A DNA stretch of 64,000 bases. Source: Rhodopseudomonas palustris. GTDB taxonomy: Bacteria; Pseudomonadota; Alphaproteobacteria; Rhizobiales; Xanthobacteraceae. The translations under genes were made by a program, and so were the position numbers. Below the pieces are notes generated by a model. The model worked only from the letters and a program-made list of their open reading frames with translations. It ran no database searches and was not told the DNA's origin. The stretch lies in assembly GCF_007005445.1 (NCBI RefSeq), contig NZ_CP041387.1, positions 4,107,501 through 4,171,500 of the forward strand, written 5' to 3'. Shown piece after piece: positions 54,611 to 64,000 of the stretch; positions within the stretch are counted from its first letter, which is position 1; each line of letters opens with the position of its first letter.

Positions 54611-55636
54611 ATGACCCAACGTTCCGGACCGAATGCGCGCGCAGCCGCGGTGACCGCTGCGCTGGCGGTGCTCGTCGCCGTGCTGGCGATCGGATCGCTG
54701 GCGGTCGGTCCGGTCAAGCTGTCGCCGCTCACCGTGGTGCAGGCGCTGGTCGGGCTCGGCGGCGAGGTGCAGCAGATCATCGTGCAGGAGATCCGGCTGC
54801 CGCGCACCATCCTGGCGCTGGCGATCGGGGGCATTCTGGGACTGTCCGGCGCGGCGCTGCAGGGCCTGCTGCGCAACCCGCTGGCGTCGCCGTCGCTGTT
54901 CGGCGCGCCGCAATCGGCCGCGTTCGGCGCGGTGCTGATCATCGCGCTCGGGCTCGCCGACGTCCGCTCGTTCGCGCTGCCGGTGGCGGCGATCGCGATG
55001 GCGTTCGTCTCGGTGTTCGTGCTGCTCGCGGTGGCCGGCCGCAATGCCAGCCTGCTGCTGCTGATCCTCGCCGGCCTCGCGATCTCCGCCCTCGCCGGCG
55101 CCGCCACCGCGCTGGTGATGAACCTGTCGGCCAATCCGTTCGCCAGCCTCGAGATCGCGTTCTGGCTGCTCGGCTCGCTGGAAGACCGCAGCTTCCGTCA
55201 CGTCATGCTGGCGCTGCCGTTCATCGTCGCCGGCGGCGTGCTGCTGTTCAGCCAGCGTGCCGCGTTCCGAGCCCTCAGCCTCGGCGAGGAGACAGCGCAG
55301 AGCCTCGGCATCGACGTCGGCCGGCTGCGGCTGATCGTGATCGCCGGCACCGCGCTCGGCGTCGGCGGCGCCGTCTCGGTGTCCGGCACGATCGGCTTCA
55401 TCGGCCTGGTCGCGCCGCATCTGGTGCGCCCCCTGATCGGCCACGATCCGGCCCGCGTCTTGCTGCCGAGCGCGCTCGCCGGCGCGGCGCTGCTGCTCGC
55501 CGCCGACATCGCGGTGCGGCTGATCCCGGCCAGCACCGACATAAAGGTCGGCGTGCTGACCTCGATCATCGGCGTGCCGTTCTTCCTGTATCTGATCGTG
55601 CGCGAACGTCGCGCGCTCGGTGGAGGCGTCGCATGA
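54611..55636 (+). CDS. FecCD/BtuC-family ABC permease
   Basis: A 341-residue inner-membrane permease with about ten helices. Family marks are EIRLPRTILALAIGGILGLS, GAALQGLLRNPLASPSLFG and GFIGLVAPHLVRPLIGHDPA (interface with the ATPase). Context (B12 riboswitch, btuF and cob genes) favours corrinoid uptake. It overlaps the ATPase gene by ATGA. The start at 54611 follows the NiCoT stop. Confidence 0.9.
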   Translation: MTQRSGPNARAAAVTAALAVLVAVLAIGSLAVGPVKLSPLTVVQALVGLGGEVQQIIVQEIRLPRTILALAIGGILGLSGAALQGLLRNPLASPSLFGAPQSAAFGAVLIIALGLADVRSFALPVAAIAMAFVSVFVLLAVAGRNASLLLLILAGLAISALAGAATALVMNLSANPFASLEIAFWLLGSLEDRSFRHVMLALPFIVAGGVLLFSQRAAFRALSLGEETAQSLGIDVGRLRLIVIAGTALGVGGAVSVSGTIGFIGLVAPHLVRPLIGHDPARVLLPSALAGAALLLAADIAVRLIPASTDIKVGVLTSIIGVPFFLYLIVRERRALGGGVA

Positions 55637-56412
55637 GTGCCGCCTTCCTCACCGCGCACGACCTCGCCGTCTCGCTCTCCGGCCGCGAAGTGCTGCGTGG
55701 GGTGTCGCTGTCGCTGACCCGCGGGCATTTGGTGGCGCTGGTCGGCCCGAACGGTGCCGGCAAGACCACGCTGCTGCGCGCCCTCGCCGGCCTGGTCGAG
55801 GCGCGGGGCGAGATCACCATCGGCGGCGAGGCGCTGGCGACGATGCCGCTGCGCGAGCGCGCCAAACGGTTCGGCTATCTGCCGCAGGGCCATCTGGTGC
55901 ATTGGCCGCTGCCGGTGCGCGACGTCGTCGCGCTCGGCCGGTTTCCGCACGGCGCCACCGATCCGGCCTGGCTGTCGCCGCATGACGCCGAGGCGGTGGC
56001 GCGGGCGATGGCGGAAACCGACGTCGCCCAGTTCGCGGACCGCATCGTTACCGAGCTGTCCGGCGGCGAGCGCAGCCGCGTCGCGCTCGCCCGGGTGCTG
56101 GCGGTCGAGGCGCCGGTGGTGCTCGCCGACGAACCGACCGCCTCGCTCGACCCGCGCTATCAGCTCGACGTGATGCAGACCTTGCGAAGCACCGCCGACG
56201 CCGGCACGCTGGTGATCGTCGTCACCCACGATCTCGGCCTCGCCGCGCGCTTTGCCGATACCGTGCTGGTGATGGCGAGCGGCCGGCTCGCCGCCCATGG
56301 CGCGCCGAGCGAAGCCTTGTCGGACGAGATCATGCAGCAGGTGTTTCGCGTCAGCGCCTACCGGGCACAGTATCAGGACACTGGCGTGATCCTGCCGTGG
56401 TCCGGAACCTGA
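55633..56412 (+). CDS. ABC transporter ATP-binding protein (BtuD/FecE-like)
   Basis: A 259-residue ATPase. Walker A is LVGPNGAGKTTLLRALAGL, the signature is ELSGGERSRVALARVLA, Walker B is PVVLADEPTASLDPRYQ and the switch His is VVTHDLGLAAR. It powers the adjacent permease. It converges on cobC with an 11-base gap. Confidence 0.92.
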   Translation: MSAAFLTAHDLAVSLSGREVLRGVSLSLTRGHLVALVGPNGAGKTTLLRALAGLVEARGEITIGGEALATMPLRERAKRFGYLPQGHLVHWPLPVRDVVALGRFPHGATDPAWLSPHDAEAVARAMAETDVAQFADRIVTELSGGERSRVALARVLAVEAPVVLADEPTASLDPRYQLDVMQTLRSTADAGTLVIVVTHDLGLAARFADTVLVMASGRLAAHGAPSEALSDEIMQQVFRVSAYRAQYQDTGVILPWSGT

Positions 56413-56423
56413 CGGTGCCGCCA

Positions 56424-57413
56424 CTACAGCGGTGCGGCGAGCGCCGCGGCGAGTCGATCGAGCCCGGCGGTATCGGCGGGCAGGCCGAACCTGAGCAGAT
56501 CGTCCGCCCAGTCGAACCTTCGACACCAGATCCGCTGCTCCGCCAAAACCTCATGCAACCGATGCGCCTCGGGGTGACGCGCCAGCCGGAACAGCGGCGT
56601 GCCGCCGACGGTGTCGAGGCCGGCGCCGCGCAGCACCTCGTCGAGCCGCGCCGCCTGCTCGCGCAGTTCGTCGCGGGTCTCGATCGCCCAGGCCCGATCG
56701 CGCAGCGCCGCGGCGCCGATCCGCAGCGCCGGCCCGGAACAGCTCCACGGCCCGAGCGCCAATGCGATCCGCCGCGCCGTCGCCTCACCCGCGATCGCAA
56801 ATCCGAGCCGCACGCCGGCAAGGCCGTAGAATTTACCGAACGAGCGCAACACCACGATCGGCAGCTCGGGCGTGAGCGCTGCCGCAGTCAACGACGGATC
56901 GACATCGGCGAAGGCTTCGTCGATCACCAGCCAACCGCCGCGCCGGCGCAGTTCCGCCGCGGCGCGGCGCAAGGCCTCTGGTTCGACGACGCGGCCGTCG
57001 GGATTGTTCGGATTCACCACCACCGCGTGGCGGGCTTGCTCCGGAATGTCATCGAGCGAAGCGACGCCGACCAGCTCGCGCCCGGCGTTACGCCAGGCCA
57101 GGGCGTGCTCCGCATAAGTCGGCCCGACGATCGCGACGCCGCCCGGTGCGGCGAGATGCGGCAGCCATTGGATCAGTGCCTGGGTGCCGGCGGCAGCGAC
57201 GATGCCGGACTCATCGGGCACCTCGTAGGCTTGGCGGGCTGCGTCGTACAGCGCGGTCTCGTCGGCCTGCGACGGCAGACGCTCCCAAGCATCCGCGGCA
57301 ACGTCTGGGATAGGCCAGGGACGCGGATTGATGCCAGTGGAGAGATCGAGCCAGTCGGCAGCATCGCCGCCGTGCCGTGCCATCGCCGCTGTGAGATCGC
57401 CGCCGTGCTTCAT
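56424..57413 (-). CDS. cobC: Threonine-phosphate decarboxylase
   Basis: A 329-residue PLP enzyme that makes (R)-1-amino-2-propanol phosphate for the nucleotide loop of cobalamin. The N terminus has HGGDAADWLDLSTGINP, the PLP lysine is in LRSFGKFYGLAGVRLGF, and VVVNPNNPDGRVVEPEAL matches class I/II aminotransferases. The ATG at 57413 is preferred; a GTG one codon before is possible. It is divergent from btuF. Confidence 0.9.
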   Translation of the reverse strand: MKHGGDLTAAMARHGGDAADWLDLSTGINPRPWPIPDVAADAWERLPSQADETALYDAARQAYEVPDESGIVAAAGTQALIQWLPHLAAPGGVAIVGPTYAEHALAWRNAGRELVGVASLDDIPEQARHAVVVNPNNPDGRVVEPEALRRAAAELRRRGGWLVIDEAFADVDPSLTAAALTPELPIVVLRSFGKFYGLAGVRLGFAIAGEATARRIALALGPWSCSGPALRIGAAALRDRAWAIETRDELREQAARLDEVLRGAGLDTVGGTPLFRLARHPEAHRLHEVLAEQRIWCRRFDWADDLLRFGLPADTAGLDRLAAALAAPL

Positions 57414-57476
57414 CACCGTGTCTTGCCACCATCGCGACCAAAGCGCGAGAGGCTCGGCGGTGTTTTAGCCGGATTG

Positions 57477-58289
57477 ATGATACTGTTAGTTGCCAGTGTC
57501 GCAAATGCTGCGAGCGCAGCCGCGGCACCCAAGGTGGTGTCGATCAACGCCTGCACCGATCAATTGCTGCTGACGCTCGCAGATCCCGATCAGATCCTCG
57601 GGCTGAGCCCCTATGCACGCGATGCCGATCGCTCGTTCCTCGCCGCCGCGGCGGCGCGTTTTCCGCAACTGTCGGGCGAGGCCGAAGAGGTGCTGATGCT
57701 GAAGCCTGACTTCGTGGTCGGCGGCCGATACACCAAACGCGCGACGCGCGAGCTGTTGAAGCAGATGGGCCAGCGCATCGTCGAGTTCGATTCGGTGAAG
57801 ACGATCGAGGAGTCCAAAGCGCAGATCCGGCAGATGGCCGATCTTCTGGGCCATCCTGAGCGGGCTGAGGCATCGATCACCCGCATCGACGCTGCGGTGA
57901 CGCGCGCCAAACAGGCCGCGTCGCGGACGCGACTCACCGTTCTGCCGCTGGCGCGGCGCGGCTGGGTGTCGGGCCGTGACAGCCTGATCTCGTCGCTGCT
58001 CGACATCGTCGGTCTGCGCAACGCCGCCGGCGGGCTCGGATTCAGAAACGGCGGTTTCACCTCGCTCGAAGCGGTGGTGGCGCTACGACCGGACTTTCTG
58101 CTGATCACGGACGACAGCGATTTCGCCGAGGACGAGGGCCGCGCCTTCGTGCTGCATCCGGCGCTGCAGCGCTTCTATCCGCCGTCGAAGCGCATTACGG
58201 TGCCGGAGCGGCTGACCGTGTGCGGCGGGCCGATGCTCGCGGACGCACTCGACCGGCTGACCGAAGAACTCACCCGCGTGGAGCGATGA
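57477..58289 (+). CDS. Periplasmic corrinoid-binding protein (BtuF-like)
   Basis: A 270-residue cluster A-type substrate-binding protein. After a short hydrophobic N terminus (MILLVASVANAASA) come VVSINACTDQLLLTLADPDQ, ILGLSPYARD and MLKPDFVVGGRYT, as in BtuF. The listed ATG gives a signal with no positive charge; a TTG at 57423 would add a basic n-region (PSRPKRER), but without a ribosome site. It probably delivers corrinoids to the permease and ATPase at 54611-56412. Confidence 0.85.
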   Translation: MILLVASVANAASAAAAPKVVSINACTDQLLLTLADPDQILGLSPYARDADRSFLAAAAARFPQLSGEAEEVLMLKPDFVVGGRYTKRATRELLKQMGQRIVEFDSVKTIEESKAQIRQMADLLGHPERAEASITRIDAAVTRAKQAASRTRLTVLPLARRGWVSGRDSLISSLLDIVGLRNAAGGLGFRNGGFTSLEAVVALRPDFLLITDDSDFAEDEGRAFVLHPALQRFYPPSKRITVPERLTVCGGPMLADALDRLTEELTRVER

Positions 58290-58290
58290 C

Positions 58291-59262
58291 ATGCTGTTGG
58301 ATTCCCACGCGCTGCTGATCGTCGTGGTCGCACTCGTGCTCGACGCGCTGATCGGCGATCCTGACTGGCTTTGGAAGCGGCTGGCGCATCCGGTGGTGCT
58401 GCTCGGCACGATGATCGGCTGGCTCGACCGCACGCTCAATCGCGACGACTGGTCGGAGCGGACCAAGAAGATCGCCGGCATCGTCGCGGTGCTGTTCCTG
58501 ATCGCGGTCGCAGGACTGGTCGGGATGTTGCTCGAAGCGCCGCTGCAGCAACTGCCCGGCGGCTGGGTGATCGCGGCCGTGCTGGCCGCGACGCTGATCG
58601 CACAGCGCAGCCTGTACGATCACGTCGCACGCGTCCGCGACGCTTTCGCGTCCGGCAGCCTGAAGGAAGCCCGCGAGAAAGTGTCACTGATCGTCGGCCG
58701 CGATCCGCAGACGCTGGATGAAGCCGGTGTCTGCCGCGCCGCCATCGAATCCAGTGCCGAGAATTTTTCCGACGGCGTGGTCGCGCCGGTGTTCTGGCTG
58801 GCGCTTCTCGGGCTGCCGGGCCTGCTGATCTACAAGACGATCAATACGGCCGATTCGATGATCGGCCATTTGACGCCGCTGCACCGTTCGTTCGGCTGGG
58901 CCGCAGCGCGACTCGACGACGTGCTGAATCTGATTCCGGCACGGCTGTCGGGTCTGCTGATCGCGCTGGTCGCACCGATCGTCCGCGGCTCGGTCAGGCA
59001 AGCGATCACGGTGATGCGGCATGACGCCGGCAAGCATCGTTCGCCCAATGCCGGCTGGCCGGAATCGGCGATGGCTGCGGCGATCGGCGTCGCGCTCGCC
59101 GGCCCGCGCAGCTACGGCGGCAAGATCACGGACGATCCTTATCTCAACGCCGAAGCGCGCAGCGAGGCGACGCCGGCCGATATCGGCCGCGCACTGCGGG
59201 TGATGATCGCAGCCTGTGCTCTGCAGGCGGCGATCTACGCGGCGCTGGCATTGGTGCTCTGA
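58291..59262 (+). CDS. cbiB: Adenosylcobinamide-phosphate synthase
   Basis: A 323-residue inner-membrane protein that joins adenosylcobyric acid to aminopropanol phosphate. CbiB/CobD marks: [20 protein letters not shown] at the start, [32 protein letters not shown] and [20 protein letters not shown]. It starts one base after the btuF stop and overlaps the end of convergent cobQ by 28 bases. Confidence 0.94.
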   Translation: MLLDSHALLIVVVALVLDALIGDPDWLWKRLAHPVVLLGTMIGWLDRTLNRDDWSERTKKIAGIVAVLFLIAVAGLVGMLLEAPLQQLPGGWVIAAVLAATLIAQRSLYDHVARVRDAFASGSLKEAREKVSLIVGRDPQTLDEAGVCRAAIESSAENFSDGVVAPVFWLALLGLPGLLIYKTINTADSMIGHLTPLHRSFGWAAARLDDVLNLIPARLSGLLIALVAPIVRGSVRQAITVMRHDAGKHRSPNAGWPESAMAAAIGVALAGPRSYGGKITDDPYLNAEARSEATPADIGRALRVMIAACALQAAIYAALALVL

Positions 59263-60719
59263 CGGCTGCGCGCGATTGCAATCATCCGCTCGACGTCGAG
59301 ATGCGCTTCGAGATGATCGGCCAGCGCATCGAGAGCGGCTTCGATCTGGGATTCGTAAGCGAGCTGCGAGGCGATGCCGAGACCGGCGAGCCAGGCACGA
59401 CGAAACTCGTCGTTGGTAAACAGGCCGTGCAAATAAGTGCCCTGCACCCGGCCGTCGCGCGAGATCGCGCCATCCGGCCGGCCGCCGATCGTCACCACCG
59501 GCCGCGCGCAGTCCGGTCCCTCGGTGCGGCCGAGATGAATCTCGTAGCCATCGACCGGCGCGCCGGTGGCAACATGAGCGCCGCGGACAAGCGTGGTCGA
59601 CTTGTCGCCCCGCATGATGGTGACCGTGTCGAGCAGACCGAGCCCTTCGACCGTGCCGGACGCGCCATCGACGCCGTCCGGATCCGCGATGCTGCGCCCG
59701 AGCATCTGATAGCCGCCGCACAGCCCGAGCAGATGCCCGCCGCGGCGGACATGCGCGGCGATATCGATATCCCAGCCCTGTGCACGCAGAAACGCAAGAT
59801 CACCGATCGTCGACTTGCTGCCGGGAATGATCACCACGTCGGCCTCAGCCGGGATCGGCGTGCCCGGCGGCACGAACACCAGCTTGACGCCGGGCTCCAT
59901 CCCGAGCGGATCGAGATCGTCGAAATTGGCGATCCGCGCCAGCATCGGCACGGCGATGATGCGCTTTGCCGCCGAGGCCTGCGCCCGGTCGAGATCGACC
60001 GCGTCCTCGGCAGGTAGCAAGGCGGCGGACGGCAGCCACGGCACCACGCCGAGCGACGGCCAGCCGGTCAGCTCGGTGATCGCCGTCAGGCCATGGTCGA
60101 ACAGCCGCACGTCGCCGCGGAATTTGTTGATCAGATAGCCCTGCATCAGCGCCCGCTCGGCCTCGTCGAGCACCAGATGCGTGCCGGCGAGGCTCGCGAT
60201 CACGCCGCCGCGTTCGATATCGCCGGCGATCACCACCGGCACGTTCGCGGCCTGCGCGAAACCCATATTGGCGATATCGCCAGCGCGGAGGTTGATTTCG
60301 GCCGGCGAGCCGGCGCCTTCGACCAGAACGATGTCGGCCTCGCGCGCCAGATGCGCGAAGCTGTCGAGCACGTGCGGCAGCAGCGCCGCTTTCTTGTCGA
60401 GGAAGTGCTGCGCGCCGAGCCGGCCGAAACGCTTGCCTTGCACGATCACCTGCGCGCCGGTGTCGGTCTCCGGCTTCAGCAGCACCGGGTTCATGTGCAC
60501 GGTGGGCGGCAGCTTCGCGGCGCGCGCCTGCACCGCCTGCGCCCGGCCGATCTCGCCGCCATCGACTGTCACTGCGGCGTTGTTCGACATGTTCTGCGGC
60601 TTGAACGGCGCGACCTTCAGCCCCCGCCGCACCAGCGCCCGGCACAGCCCCGCCACCAACGTCGACTTGCCGGCATTGGAGCAGGTGCCCTGGATCATCA
60701 GGGCGGGGGTCACAGTCAT
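59235..60719 (-). CDS. cobQ: Adenosylcobyric acid synthase
   Basis: A 494-residue glutamine-dependent amidase that amidates four carboxylates of the corrin ring. The N-terminal ATP-binding domain has [20 protein letters not shown] and [20 protein letters not shown]; the C-terminal class I GATase has [13 protein letters not shown] with the catalytic Cys. It is separated from cobO by a dispersed repeat. Confidence 0.95.
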   Translation of the reverse strand: MTVTPALMIQGTCSNAGKSTLVAGLCRALVRRGLKVAPFKPQNMSNNAAVTVDGGEIGRAQAVQARAAKLPPTVHMNPVLLKPETDTGAQVIVQGKRFGRLGAQHFLDKKAALLPHVLDSFAHLAREADIVLVEGAGSPAEINLRAGDIANMGFAQAANVPVVIAGDIERGGVIASLAGTHLVLDEAERALMQGYLINKFRGDVRLFDHGLTAITELTGWPSLGVVPWLPSAALLPAEDAVDLDRAQASAAKRIIAVPMLARIANFDDLDPLGMEPGVKLVFVPPGTPIPAEADVVIIPGSKSTIGDLAFLRAQGWDIDIAAHVRRGGHLLGLCGGYQMLGRSIADPDGVDGASGTVEGLGLLDTVTIMRGDKSTTLVRGAHVATGAPVDGYEIHLGRTEGPDCARPVVTIGGRPDGAISRDGRVQGTYLHGLFTNDEFRRAWLAGLGIASQLAYESQIEAALDALADHLEAHLDVERMIAIARSRQSTNASAA

Positions 60720-60741
60720 CGCGCCTTGCTCACCACTTGGC

Positions 60742-60841
60742 CGTCATTCCGGGGCGCGCCGACAGGCGCGAACCCGGAATCCCGAGGTGTTTTAAAATGT
60801 CGAGATTCCGGGTTCGCCGCTGCGCGGCGCCCCGGAATGAC
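60742..60841. repeat. Interspersed palindromic repeat between cobQ and cobO
   Basis: CGTCATTCCGGGGCGCGCCG at the left and GCGCGGCGCCCCGGAATGAC at the right, with GAACCCGGAATCC and GATTCCGGGTTC inside. Same class as the copies at 38923 and 49396. Confidence 0.85.
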
Positions 60842-60858
60842 AAACGCTGAGGTCGGCA

Positions 60859-61485
60859 TCAAAACTCCACACCCTTCTGCGCCTTCACGCCGGAACGGAA
60901 CGGGTGCTTCACCAGAGTCATTTCGGTCACCAGGTCGGCAATTTCGATCAACGCCGGGTGGGCGTTGCGGCCGGTGATCACGACGTGCTTGTCGGCCGGT
61001 TTCTCGTCGAGCAGCACCGCGACGATTTCCTCGATCGGCAGATAGTCGTAGCGCAGCACGATGTTCAATTCGTCGAGCAGCACCATGCGATGACGATCGT
61101 CGCGGATCAACTCCCTGGCGCGGTCCCAGCCGGCGCGCGCCGCGGCGATGTCGCGTTCGCGGTCCTGGGTTTCCCAGGTGAAGCCCTCGCCCATGATGTG
61201 CAGCGTCGCCAGCTCGGGAAATTTCGCCAGCAGCTTGGCCTCGCCGGTGTTCCATTTCTCCGACTTGGTGAAGTGCACCACGCCGACCGGCATGCCGTGG
61301 CCGATGTGGCGGAACACCATGCCGAGCGCCGCCGAGGTCTTACCCTTGCCGGTGCCGGTGTGAACGATGATCAGGCCCTTGCTGTCGGTCATGCCTGACA
61401 GCTTCTTGTCGTGCGCGGCCTTCCGCTTCTTCGCCTTCTCGGCGTGGCGGGCGTTTTCATCGCGGTCGGACAATGGATCGGTCAT
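60859..61485 (-). CDS. cobO: Cob(I)alamin/corrinoid adenosyltransferase
   Basis: A 208-residue CobA/CobO-type ATP:corrinoid adenosyltransferase. The P-loop is IVHTGTGKGKTSAALGM, followed by VGVVHFTKSEKWNTGEAKLL and MVLLDELNIVLRYDYLPIEE. An N-terminal Lys-rich extension (EKAKKRKAAHDKK) is usual for the alphaproteobacterial form. It overlaps cobN by ATGA. Confidence 0.95.
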   Translation of the reverse strand: MTDPLSDRDENARHAEKAKKRKAAHDKKLSGMTDSKGLIIVHTGTGKGKTSAALGMVFRHIGHGMPVGVVHFTKSEKWNTGEAKLLAKFPELATLHIMGEGFTWETQDRERDIAAARAGWDRARELIRDDRHRMVLLDELNIVLRYDYLPIEEIVAVLLDEKPADKHVVITGRNAHPALIEIADLVTEMTLVKHPFRSGVKAQKGVEF

Positions 61486-64000
61486 GCAGCTTCCTTCGGA
61501 GTGAGAAATTCGGCGAGTAGATCGGCGGCGCGGTTAGAGCGCGGCATCCACAGCCCGCGCCGGATCGCCTCGTCGAACCGCGCCACGATGTCGCGCAGCG
61601 CCGCCGGATTGGCGTCCTGCAGAAACTGGCGCACGGCATCGTCCTCGAGATAGGCGGCGAACAGCAAATCGAAATGGCGGTTGCCGACGGCGTCGGTCGA
61701 GGCCGCGAAGCCGAACAGATAGTCCACCGTGGCGGCAATCTCGGAGGCGCCCTTGTAGCCGTGGCGCATCACGCCCTGAATCCACTTGGGATTAGCGGCG
61801 CGGCCCCGGACCACGCGCGAGATCTCGTGCGCCAGCGTCCGCGGCAGCGGCGCTTCGGGCCGCGACGTGTCGACATGGGCGATCCGCGGCGCCTGTCCAC
61901 GCAGGTTTTCGACCGTCGCGGACAGGCCGCCGATGAACTGGTAGTAATCGTCGGAATCGAGAATGTCGTGCTCGCGATTGTCCTGCGCCTGCGCCACCAG
62001 ATCGATCTGCGTCAGCCGCGCCGCGAATTCGTCACGCGCCTCGGCCCCCTCCTGCCCTGCCCCATAGGCATAGCCGCCCCAAGCGAGGTAGGCGCCCGCG
62101 AGATCATCGCGGCTATTCCAGCCGCCGTCGTCGATCATCGCCTGCAGCCCGGCTCCGTAAGCGCCGGGCCTCGCGCCGAACACCCGCGCGCCGGCCTGTT
62201 TGGTCGCCAGCTCGGGATCGACGCCAGCGCGAACTAATTGTTCGCTGCGGGCCCGCACCTGCGCGGCGATCGGATTGGCGTCGGCAGGTTCGTCGAGCGC
62301 CGCCACCGCCGCCACCGCGCTGGCGATCAGATCCATCTGCACCGGGAAGGCGTCGCGGAACAGCCCGGAGACGCGGAACGTGACGTCGACACGTGGCCGG
62401 CGCAGCTCCGACAGCGGCACGATCGCAAAACCGGTGACGCGGCCGGTGGCGTCCTCCCAGGTCGGCCGCGCGCCGATCAGCGCCAGCGCCTGCGCCACGT
62501 CGTCGCCGCCGGTGCGCATATTGGCGGTGCCCCACGCCGAAAGCGCGATCGAGCGCGGCCATTCGCCGGCTTCCTGCCAATAGGATTCGATCAGCCGCTC
62601 GGCGGCGAGCTGGCCGATCCGCCACGCCGACGGCGTCGGCACCGCGCGAACATCGACCGCGAAGAAATTGCGCCCGGTCGGCAGTACATCGGGACGACCG
62701 CGGGTCGGCGCGCCGGACGGCCCCGGCCGAATGAACCGCCCGTCGAGCCCGCGCAGCAGCGCGTCGCGCTCGGCACCGCCGGACGCCTCGATCGCCGGGC
62801 GGAGTGACGTCGCGATCCAGTCGAGCACCGGGCCCGCTTGGGGCCATTCGGAGGACGCAGAGTCGCCCGCCACCAGCCGCAACGCGAGCGCTTCGAGGCG
62901 CTCGACGGTGTCGCCACTCGTCCGCCACGGCCGATCGCTCAGCGCGGCGAGGATGGCTGGGCGCGGGCCGGCATAGGGCGCAGCCAGATCGCGGGTCAGC
63001 GGATCGAATTCGGTACCGTCGGGGTTGATTAGTCCGAGGTCGCGCGCTAGCGCGCGATGCAGCGACGCGTCCTGTGGCTTCAGCTCGGAACGCGGCAGCC
63101 GCGCGATCGACACCAGCAGCTCATCGCGCTGCGCGGCCAGCGGCGAACGGCCGAACACGTGCAGGCCGTCGCGGATCTGCATTTCCTTCAGATCGCACAG
63201 ATGCGCGTCGATCGCCCGCAGTGCGTCGAGCGTCGCGGTATCACGGTCGATCGCGACATCTTCATCGAGCCGCGTCGCCCGCGCCAGCGAGATGATGTCC
63301 TCAGCAATCGCGTCCGCGCGCGTCGGATCGAGATCGGCCGCCATCGCATATTCGTCGACCAGCGCTTCCAGCCGCGCCATCTCGTCGTGCAGTTCGGCGC
63401 GGGTCATCGGCGGCGTGAGATGATCGACGATCACCGCGGCGGTGCGCCGCTTGGCCTGGATGCCCTCGCCGGGATCGTTGACGATGAACGGATAGAGATG
63501 CGGCAGCGGCCCGAGCAGCGCGGTGGGAAAACAGTCGCGGGACAGCCCGGCGCTCTTGCCCGGCAGCCATTCGAGATTGCCGTGCTTGCCGAGATGAATC
63601 ACCGCATCGGCGCCAAATGCCTGCCGCAGCCACAGATAGAACGCCACGTAGTGGTGCGGCGGCGGCAGCTCCGGATCATGGAAGCTGGATTTCGGATCGA
63701 TCGCATAGCCGCGCGCCGGCTGCACGCCGACCAGGATGTTGCCGAAGCGATGCAGGCCGAGACGGAAAGCGCCGTACGCGACATGCGGATCGTGCTCCGG
63801 CGCGCCCCACCGCGTAGTCACCGCCTCGCGCACCGCCTGCGGCAGTTCGGCGAACGCCGCCGCATAGTCTGCCACCGGCCAGCTCACACCTCCGACCCGC
63901 GTGGCACGGTCGTCCAGCTCGTTGGTCGGGCCGCTCTGCAACCGCTCCATCAGCGCTGCGGTATCGGCCGGGAGTTCCCCGGTGGCGTAGCCCTCGGCCC
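61482..64000 (-). CDS. cobN: Cobaltochelatase subunit CobN, 5' end beyond window
   Basis: The 839 C-terminal residues of the large subunit of aerobic cobaltochelatase, which inserts cobalt into hydrogenobyrinic acid diamide with CobS and CobT. Marks include HLGKHGNLEWLPGKSAGLSR, LSAWGTANMRTGGDDVAQAL and RRPRVDVTFRVSGLFRDAFP. Full-length CobN is about 1,250 residues, so about 400 are missing at the window edge. The frame stays open to base 64000; the ATG at 63950 is internal. Confidence 0.95.
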   Translation of the reverse strand, partial: AEGYATGELPADTAALMERLQSGPTNELDDRATRVGGVSWPVADYAAAFAELPQAVREAVTTRWGAPEHDPHVAYGAFRLGLHRFGNILVGVQPARGYAIDPKSSFHDPELPPPHHYVAFYLWLRQAFGADAVIHLGKHGNLEWLPGKSAGLSRDCFPTALLGPLPHLYPFIVNDPGEGIQAKRRTAAVIVDHLTPPMTRAELHDEMARLEALVDEYAMAADLDPTRADAIAEDIISLARATRLDEDVAIDRDTATLDALRAIDAHLCDLKEMQIRDGLHVFGRSPLAAQRDELLVSIARLPRSELKPQDASLHRALARDLGLINPDGTEFDPLTRDLAAPYAGPRPAILAALSDRPWRTSGDTVERLEALALRLVAGDSASSEWPQAGPVLDWIATSLRPAIEASGGAERDALLRGLDGRFIRPGPSGAPTRGRPDVLPTGRNFFAVDVRAVPTPSAWRIGQLAAERLIESYWQEAGEWPRSIALSAWGTANMRTGGDDVAQALALIGARPTWEDATGRVTGFAIVPLSELRRPRVDVTFRVSGLFRDAFPVQMDLIASAVAAVAALDEPADANPIAAQVRARSEQLVRAGVDPELATKQAGARVFGARPGAYGAGLQAMIDDGGWNSRDDLAGAYLAWGGYAYGAGQEGAEARDEFAARLTQIDLVAQAQDNREHDILDSDDYYQFIGGLSATVENLRGQAPRIAHVDTSRPEAPLPRTLAHEISRVVRGRAANPKWIQGVMRHGYKGASEIAATVDYLFGFAASTDAVGNRHFDLLFAAYLEDDAVRQFLQDANPAALRDIVARFDEAIRRGLWMPRSNRAADLLAEFLTPKEAA

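Overview
The window is GC-rich, gene-dense alphaproteobacterial chromosome. It most resembles Rhodopseudomonas palustris or a close Bradyrhizobiaceae relative. The reasons are a gcrA cell-cycle regulator, a double-length dCTP deaminase, a SAM-II riboswitch before metZ, an FdsGBA-type formate dehydrogenase, paired PQQ-type sorbosone dehydrogenase homologues, and interspersed palindromic repeats whose ends read CGTCATTCCGGGG or CGTCATTGC. No phage, insertion sequence or CRISPR array was seen. The assignment is by gene content and repeat style, not by a database comparison.

Layout. 1-2.7 kb: a sensor kinase cut by the window edge, gluQ, and an AlkA-type glycosylase. 2.8-5.6 kb: nikR divergent from a TonB-dependent receptor, with a perfect NikR operator between them. 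6-12.6 kb: a PRC-barrel gene behind an EcfG-type stress promoter, an alpha-glucosidase, several small unknown proteins (one of 58 codons that is easily overlooked), tRNA-Gly(CCC), an MGMT-like protein and a MATE pump. 12.7-18.6 kb: an unknown 349-residue protein, a PQQ-type lipoprotein, a Uma2 protein, dcd, and a SAM-II riboswitch with metZ. 18.6-27.5 kb: a QseBC-like two-component pair divergent from dsbD, a DsbA-like protein and an L,D-transpeptidase; then an OpgC-like acyltransferase with two SGNH proteins; then apaG. 27.6-32.8 kb: hslO, argF, argD, gcrA and an AMP-ligase gene cut short by an interspersed repeat. 33-41.2 kb: an acyl-CoA dehydrogenase, MoxR ATPase and VWA operon, a large catalase, and a sorbosone-dehydrogenase homologue upstream of a dihaem cytochrome.

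41.6-50.5 kb is a formate module on the minus strand: fdsG-fdsB-fdsA-fdhD-fdsD followed by an OFA-family transporter, with a LysR regulator upstream. 50.8-53.2 kb carries betaine-lipid synthesis: btaA and btaB face away from each other across a short region holding two PhoB-box-like sites, and an SMR exporter overlaps the end of btaB. 53.2-64 kb is a cobalt/cobalamin region. A cobalamin riboswitch precedes a NiCoT transporter and a BtuCD-type ABC transporter. After these come cobC, btuF, cbiB, cobQ, cobO and the 3' part of cobN, which runs off the window.

Metal and cofactor logic recurs: nickel (NikR with a receptor), cobalt and B12, molybdenum (formate dehydrogenase with FdhD) and PQQ. Many start and stop codons overlap (ATGA or TGATG), so translational coupling is common. 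Large open frames opposite real genes are frequent because of base composition and were left out.
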